This document shows positions 57,701 to 64,000 of a stretch of DNA of 64,000 nucleotides, piece after piece. A program made the translations under genes and the position numbers. The DNA lies in the NCBI RefSeq assembly GCF_910592395.1, contig NC_088313.1:21282437-21346436 (forward strand), in the 5' to 3' direction. Source of the stretch: Lineus longissimus (lineage: Eukaryota > Nemertea > Pilidiophora > Heteronemertea > Lineidae). Below the pieces are notes generated by a model. The model did no database searches. It was given only the letters and a program-made list of their open reading frames with translations, and was not told where the DNA came from. The stretch's first letter is position 1, and each line of letters opens with the position of its first letter.

Positions 57701-60317
57701 AACTTTGCGAGGCTTTCGGATAGCCTGATTCAACTGAGATATCAATGAGCTGTATCTCAAGTTCTCTACCGAAGCCGTAAGGCTCATCCAGCACACTATC
57801 ATCCCCGCTCAACCTCAATTGAATCAAGCAGATAAGGCAGCAAGGCATTATCAGGATTAAGCCATTTTTCAAACAATTCATGGGAGATCAGAAGTACAAT
57901 AATGTTTACCAAAAATACACCATCTATTAAGCCATGTAATCAACAATACACCATGCATGGTCCAATTAACCACATATTATCAGCTCCTTTATCACGGTAT
58001 TCACCTTAGTGTTAAGCCTACATTTGAATGAATAACTTGGGGAATCTTATCAATATCATCCACATTATCGGACAGAAAAGCAAAATCATCTGCTGATTAA
58101 CTCGCAAAATTGTGCTCCTGGACACCATGTAAGTCGATGAACAATTGGTAACTTTGATTAAATAGCACATATACTTCGCTAACAGGAGCCATTACAATTA
58201 AAGGTGGCACCACTGTCCACGTGTAAGCAGAACTAGCACCGAAACCATAAGCCATATGTTTTTCACAATAATTTGCCACAGAACGACAGAGGGAATGGAA
58301 CAATTTCCGCAGAGCCTTGTAAACCGCCAGTCGAAATCAAATGACACTTATTAAAATCAGGTTGGATTTGTAATGAGTTCAAACTGTAATTTTCTGTAAA
58401 CTGACTCAATTTCAAAAAGATATCTGGAGCAGCTTTAAGAAATCGCAAACAAGAATGAAGCTCTATGATTTCTAAAGACCGTCTCAAAAATCTGCTTCTC
58501 TTCAGTTTCACACCTTCTCTGTCATCGTCAAAGAGAGAGAGATTTGGTCTCATTATAAAGCAAATGTTATTTCACACCATTTTGGAACAGACACTTCTCA
58601 CAGAGTTGGTCTTTTTAAAAAACAGATATTAAGTTCTACACACACAACTGTCCATTCAGACATTTTGTCCAAGATTTGTATACCAAAGTTAAATAAATTA
58701 TCTCAACAGCTATATACCCACATATACATGTTCAGTATACACTTATTTACATAAGCCTATTTACATAATCATTGCTTTCTTTCCATTATTGTAAGTGCAG
58801 TGCATCTGACATTGCTCATTTTAAACCCAAACATAGCATCGGACTTCAACAGCAACCTCGTGCCTAGGAATGCACAGTGATTCACATACATGCAACACAT
58901 GAATACAACAACACCCTAGGAACAAGGTTGTTTTTACCCGTCCACGTTCATTCTACAGTGACTGTCTAAAAATAATGTTCTAATAACTCCACCCAAGTTC
59001 ACAAGTACCAAAGCATTGCAAGACAACCACTGTAGGACAGAAAAAGCAGTTTTAGATGCACCAAAGACGTGCAATCTGATCAATGCAGCTTCACATTGTT
59101 TCAAGAACTGGTGCATTACAAAGTTAGGCTTGATACAGGTGGCTTGCATTGCTATTGCTACGAATACATGTCATCCCACATATGGTACAAAACCCATCAT
59201 TATCAAGGAAATGTCAACAAAAAAACCTCCCCAATTTGACAAGATCCGCCCAGCATGTAATATATTAACCTAAAACTGCTCGGTATTGTCATGTAGGGCT
59301 CTCGTTTGTTCAATGTTTACAATCACAAGTTTGACCTTGACCTAGAATACCAAGGTCACCACAATACACAGCGCTCTGGGTAGCTGCACTTGTGTCCCCT
59401 TACAGCTTACAGCAGAACCCATTCCTTGGATCTAGGAGAATACCCTGTTATATGACCACAGAATCTCTTATTTGGTGTGAGTCTTCATTCAAGTTCCATT
59501 AATCACTTACTTCAATCTATTTGCACCTAACAGGCCAATGTTTAACTTTTAAGATCAAGACCCACACCAAAACATGATTCTCAAGTCTACCCTGTGAAAT
59601 GTTTAAGCCATGTATGATTGAGGTAGCTGGTCTCCTGAAGGCAAATGAGCCATGCTAACATTATGGTTACAAGTTTGTGAGTCCCGATCACTTTATCCGG
59701 CTTAACTATTTAATACAGTCTAAAAAGTGATTTTACCTTTCAATATTAAATAGTAAATCTCTTTTGACTTTTGTGCTATTTCTTTGTGACCCACCGTTGA
59801 AGACAATAAGTTAAAATCCTTAAACAGAAACAGTGGCATGCAAGTCTAAAATATATACATTTCAATTGTGATCCATTAGACACTGCAGTACATTTCAATT
59901 GTGATCCATTAGGCACTGCAGTACATTTCAATTGTGATCCATTAGACACTGCAATACATTTCAATTGTGATCCATTAGACACTGCAGTACATTTCAATTG
60001 TGATCCATTAGGATGTTGTTAATTGAGGAATACTTCCTCATTATTCCCCCACAGCAGTCCGGCTGTTATCCCAGTCATGAGTCAACCCAACTCTGTCAAC
60101 TTCCATCAATGGAATACCACTGGAAGTGCTGCCATTAATAAAGTTGTGATGACTCCTGACTGATATTGCAATAAATCTTGAATTTTCCATGATCCAGCTA
60201 ACAATGCTTCCATGTTTATAGCACAGCAGTTCTGCCCAATATGGGAACCAATGAAATCATCTCCCTCAGCCAAAATAAGTTTTTGTGTTGATGTCTTCAA
60301 CACTCCATGCTATGTTT
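54791..60317. other. Convergent region between adaptor and FGFRL1
   Basis: No supported exon on either strand. A 56-bp tandem duplication (CCTCTGAAGCCAA...GGCCAGTGGG) lies at about 55488-55600. Minus-strand hexamers AATAAA (55296-55301) and ATTAAA (59709-59714) are candidate FGFRL1 3' ends, so part or most of this may be its 3' UTR. Confidence 0.5.
59858..60011. repeat. 33-bp tandem repeat, about 4.7 copies
   Basis: The unit starts CATTTCAATTGTGATCCATT and ends GACACTGCAGTA; it lies just downstream (in gene sense) of the FGFRL1 stop codon, probably in the 3' UTR. Confidence 0.9.
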
Positions 60318-60700
60318 TTAGCACTCTCCGTACATGGTATGCTGCTGTGGCTGAGTGTACATCCGCGGTAACTGAGAGATATCTGAATGAGAGTGTAAAT
60401 CAGGATTGTAACTTTTCACTATTTGATCTCGACTAGTCAAACCCGACTGATGGTTTGGTATCGTCCTAAAATGGTCTTTATCTTGCATTGGCGGAACAGC
60501 GTATCGCTGATGGTTTATTGTGGGCGTGTTCGTTGAGCACTTCTGACGAATAACAATAATTATGGCAATGAGAATAACAGCGGCCGCGATCGGCAAGCTG
60601 ATGATTAACGTGAGATGCGTTGGGTCGCTAATGTGTGAGCCAGACTTCTCCGTCAGACCTTGGTTGTAGTTGGAGAGGTCCATCATGTGGATGTTGGGAT
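60318..60700 (-). CDS. FGFRL1: FGFRL1 transmembrane and cytoplasmic exon
   Basis: After a short juxtamembrane stretch come about 22 hydrophobic residues (LTLIISLPIAAAVILIAIII) and a stop-transfer RQKC. The tail of about 80 residues is rich in H, Q, S and P (PDLHSHSDISQ, QPQQHTMYGEC). Human FGFRL1 also ends in a His-rich tail with a terminal C; no kinase follows. Confidence 0.93.
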
Positions 60701-62917
60701 CTGGAAGAGAAGGAAAACGTGGGTTTACACAAGAAAACATCAGTTTGGCCGAGTTGGACAGAATAGTGAACAGTTACCACACTAGTGCGACAGAGACTGA
60801 CGGACAGGCCCATCAGGACTGTCTTCACCAGGTGGCACTCAGGGAACTCCTTGGTGTGAAAGCTGCTCCAGAGTGGTTTTGAGTGGGAGTGTTAGGACAC
60901 CACAGAGACACCATTATGGGCCATATGTGACCCTGTCATTCAGCTGGATCAACTCAAATAAAGAGACGATTCCAGAAACATTTTTTGCTTACCTGGCAAC
61001 ACCGTGAGATAAGCCTCCCTGTAATTGAATCCCATCAGATTCGTCCCCAAACACACATAGAGACCTGAGTCGTCCTCACTCGCGTTGGGGATCACAAGTT
61101 TATTCAAATAAGATCCATCCTTCTTCGCTAACACCTCACCAGTTTTTAACACCATAAATTTCTGGCCGCTCACTTCAATGGTGCGATTCATCATCTGCTT
61201 GAGAATGTACGCGTTATCGACACGTTTCAACCACTGGAAGGCAAAGGGACGAGGTTAAGGACAGATTGAGGCGTGTATGTTGTCAAGCTTGACACAAAAA
61301 TCCAAAAGTTGAGAGTCATCAAAACCTATTTACAGGACCAATCCTTGGAAAGCTCTCGATGAGCTCTTTCTGATGGTACCATTTGTTTACCTATCAACAT
61401 GACCACATCATTGGACTGTTCCCAATGAGTTGTTTCCAATGGTACCATTCCTGTTGCTTTTCACTTTCCAAACAAACTGTGTTTCTCACCTGAATATGTG
61501 GTGTGACTTCACTCTTCATCATACATTGAAACGAGGCTGTGTCACCATGTTTCACAGTCGTGTTGACAGGATGAGGCGCGAGAAGCGTTGGCTTCATTTT
61601 TAACTTGTCTGAAATCAAATGGGATAAATTGTCTTACAAAACAAAACTACCAGAGATAGAGATACTCATCAGATGATTTACAGAACCCATCACAAAGATT
61701 CCATTGAACTCGGCTCCAGACCATCACATGCTGCCACCTGACAACTATGAAGAGAACTAAACCAAGAGCATGCCAGGAAGTCCTTCAGCTTCACTGTCTC
61801 TCAAACCTCTCCTGCCTGAAGACTTACCTATTACATTGAGAGTGTAAGTGAAGTTGATGGACCCAGCCCGGTTGAACACTTTACACGTATATCTCCCGCT
61901 GTCTGCCCGTCGCAGGCTGCGTAACAGAATTGTCCATTTTGTGACAGTTGCTAAGCCACGACTGATTTCACCCTGTAGAACATGGCCGTCTTTGTACCAC
62001 ATGACCTCCGGCCGCGGTTTGCCTCGCGCTTTGCATTTTAACTTGACTGAGCTTCCCTCTGGTGTGTCTATGTGTTTTCGCATCTTTGTGGGATGACTGA
62101 ATTGTGGGGGAACTGGAAGATGAAGAGGAGACGTCAGCAACTTATGACATCCTGATGGGCCTGTTAGGGCCTACTATGAATACCTTCCAGGGCCAGATAC
62201 AGCCATTTCATTGGAGCACGATTAGACAATGTTTTGACTTCTTGATCCTGGTCACAGATCTAACCTGCCAATGCTACATCACGGTTCCCTCATGATGGCC
62301 CGACCAGAGCTTCCAGGCGTGGCCAACAACATGATCCATTCATGGAGGCAACTTCAGCTTGTATTTAGCGCTCAGTAGACTCAGTTTTAGTCATGTTTTT
62401 ACCAGCAGCGTCACTGCCTTCTGCCTCATCCATCATCTCATACAAAGCCCTTTAACCCTTTGTGTGCTCCCACGCTATAGTCATTGCATTTAGCAGTCGG
62501 ATCATGTACGATGCCAAAGAGAGAAGAACTTTTTATCAGAAATTACGGTGCATTTGTTTGATGCAACTTTGGATAGAAGCTCATTAATCATAGCATTTTT
62601 CAGCAGAAAATTTCCTGGCTTTTGTATCTAAAGTTCCATCCTGGGGCCTGTCATTAGCAATGGAGCGTTGAAGTAGCAAGGGGCCGCCATATACAATGTG
62701 TGGCCTGGTATTGTGTAGTAGGACTACCATACAGACCAGATCGGTCCTGTCAAGTTTTCAATCCCCAAGATGTCATCTGCAGTGGACAACATTATGACCC
62801 CCATTGTAAATAACTCCAGAAAGAGGCTTGTTTCTTTGCTGGTTTCCTTCACATACTCACCTCCTGACTTATCACCAAGATCGTGTTCCAGTAGGGTAGC
62901 AGTATCATTGAGATTTT
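60318..62917 (-). CDS. FGFRL1: FGFRL1, kinase-less FGF receptor-like protein; 5' exons off window
   Basis: FGFRL1 has three Ig domains and a transmembrane segment like FGF receptors but a short tail instead of a kinase; it binds FGFs and heparin and promotes adhesion. Exons in gene order: 62861-62917 (acidic linker), 61828-62112 (Ig2), 61490-61608 and 60993-61233 (Ig3), 60318-60700 (transmembrane and tail, TAA at 60318). Phases 1, 1, 0, 1 chain correctly. Diagnostic stretches: FSHPTKMRKHI (human FTQPSKMRRRVI), SGRYTCKVFNRAGSIN, PHPVNTTV (human THPVNTTV), GSYLNKLVIPNASEDDSG and CLGTNLMGFNYREAYLTVLP. About 360 residues are present; signal peptide and Ig1 should lie beyond 64000. The absence of a kinase is direct, since the frame stops 79 residues after the membrane segment. 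Confidence 0.94.
60993..61608 (-). CDS. FGFRL1: FGFRL1 third Ig domain (two exons)
   Basis: Exon 61490-61608 carries the first Cys (ASFQCMMKSEVTPHIQ) and 60993-61233 begins with WLKRVDNAY, has an N-glycosylation site (NRT) and the second Cys (GLYVCLG). The split of Ig3 over two exons at the IQ/W junction is the same place as in vertebrate FGFR genes. There is a single second-half exon here, not the alternative pair of FGFR1-3. Confidence 0.93.
61325..61450. repeat. Dispersed repeat related to the 22117-22350 array
   Basis: CTTGGAAAGCTCTCGATGAG followed by CTTTCTGATGGTACCA matches the units at 22250-22300 with few changes; a second diverged unit follows. Located in the intron splitting FGFRL1 Ig3. 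Confidence 0.65.
61828..62112 (-). CDS. FGFRL1: FGFRL1 second Ig domain exon
   Basis: The basic KMRKHIDTPEGSSVKLKCKA corresponds to the heparin-binding start of Ig2. VMWYKDG has the core Trp, and DSGRYTCKVFN the second Cys. The exon is phase 1 on both sides, typical of Ig-domain exons. Confidence 0.94.
62113..62860. other. FGFRL1 intron, nothing recognised
   Basis: Only short unsupported frames. Confidence 0.5.
62861..62917 (-). CDS. FGFRL1: FGFRL1 acidic linker exon between Ig1 and Ig2
   Basis: A 57-nt, phase-1 symmetric exon with acceptor TTTGCAG and donor GTGAGT encodes ENLNDTATLLEHDLGDKSG. It matches the position and acidic character of the linker before Ig2 (the acid-box region of FGF receptors). 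Without it the frame still fits, so it could be optional. Confidence 0.75.
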
Positions 62918-64000
62918 CTGCAAATATACGAATAAGATACAGAATAAAATCACTGCTATACCACTTGCACAACGGTAAACTTTTTTTTTTTCGGTTTTCA
63001 ATCTTGCTCACCATCTCACCATTGTCTTGAGCCATCTTATCTACCATTCAAAAACTTCTACTTTCAGTTTAATCCACTCCACAATGGCTATGACCACTAA
63101 CAGGCGCAGCGAGAGAATAAGGGCCCAAAATGAAGGGTTCGACTCAAACCCGATGACAGGCGCACAGGGTACTAATCTCCCTTATGCCAAATGAATATTC
63201 AAATTTATCGGACCCCAAGGAAAAAGGAATTGGCGATGTTGCGAGATTGTAATCAGATTTCTAACTCCAAGAAATATTTCTGTGGTGATATCACAATATC
63301 TGAGAAAGGGATGCGAGGGGCATTAAGGGCCAAATCCCTTTGAACAATACAAGGACACAAAGATGAAGGTTTCTAACTTAATTTCCATGATTAGAAAATT
63401 GTGTTAATCTCCACATACTAATGACGCATAAATAAATTACAGCGTCGATCCGAGCCACGTTAATTATTATGCAAATCTCTTGATAGTTACTGACGGGAAG
63501 TGAAAGCGCACCCAGCCTATTGTTTAATAAGATGGCGACGTAGCATTGTAACGTTGTAATATCGACATTAAGTCCTCCCCCTGCCGATGCCACGTTCTCT
63601 GAATTGTTTATCTTTCAGCGTCGTGAGCCTCAGCAGACGACTTTTGCGATGATGGGACCAAGTACAAAGAATAAGCAGACGTTCAGTTGTAATATATCTC
63701 TCGACCAATCAGCATCAAGACAATATTGGCCATTTGCGGCAACCACGGTCAAGCGCCGGACGAAATAAATTAATCAGACTGATCAGCATTACTGAGATAA
63801 CGGAAAAATTCCCCTCGGCGAATGTTGGTTTTAATATCTTTAATTACAGGATTAGCATCAAAGACGTTGCTACAAGCGAGGGAGGGGATTTCATTAAAGG
63901 GAGCGGATGAATTGATTCCTTTTCTTGACAGGTGAAAGATCAGATGGACCTCACCGCGGTTACAACGCGACACTTTACGAGCCCCGCCATTATCATCTTG
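62918..64000. other. FGFRL1 intron or 5' flank, nothing recognised
   Basis: No Ig1-like exon is visible on the minus strand. Frames at 63378-63593 and 63770-63973 lack splice support or family similarity. Confidence 0.45.

Overview
The window is intron-rich animal DNA. Genes are split into short exons with GT-AG introns and metazoan intron phases, and the introns hold minisatellites, MITE-like palindromes and a truncated LINE. The gene families (JAKMIP, STARD7, a SLP-76/BLNK-type adaptor, FGFRL1), the moderate AT content and one repeat type (GCTCACCTC ends, with modules carrying AAGGTCACAGAGGTCA) suggest a marine invertebrate. My best guess is a lophotrochozoan such as a mollusc, brachiopod or phoronid, but nothing here fixes the species. 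Exon models were built by hand from splice sites, reading phase and remembered family alignments.

Layout: (1) 493-23028, minus strand: a JAKMIP-family coiled-coil gene whose 3' end lies off the left edge. Its introns carry two candidate internal first exons, a candidate Ser/Pro-rich cassette exon, a 33-nt microexon and a 22-copy 58-bp minisatellite. (2) 24265-27003, minus: a 5'-truncated L1/Tx1-like LINE with an 11-bp target-site duplication, a 3' T-run on the plus strand, a tRNA-like segment and a nested hairpin. (3) 27015-29716: repeat-rich intergenic DNA with two pogo-like MITEs. (4) 29717-32889, minus: a complete seven-exon STARD7 gene (372 aa). (5) 34635-53075, plus: a complete 22-exon SLP-76/BLNK-like adaptor (610 aa: SAM, acidic tyrosine-rich region, proline-rich region, SH2). 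It is divergent from STARD7, with 1.7 kb between start codons. (6) 53076-60317: its 3' UTR, then the convergent intergenic or UTR region. (7) 60318-62917 and onward, minus: the 3' part of FGFRL1 (linker, Ig2, Ig3, transmembrane segment and tail), with its 5' exons off the right edge.

These are independent single genes rather than an operon. STARD7 concerns mitochondrial phosphatidylcholine transfer, the SAM-SH2 adaptor tyrosine-kinase signalling, FGFRL1 a kinase-less FGF-receptor relative, and JAKMIP microtubule or kinase scaffolding. The items most worth a second look are the invertebrate SLP-76-like adaptor with conserved YxxP sites, the possible internal promoters of JAKMIP, and a modular intronic repeat carrying nuclear-receptor-like and CTCF-like motifs.
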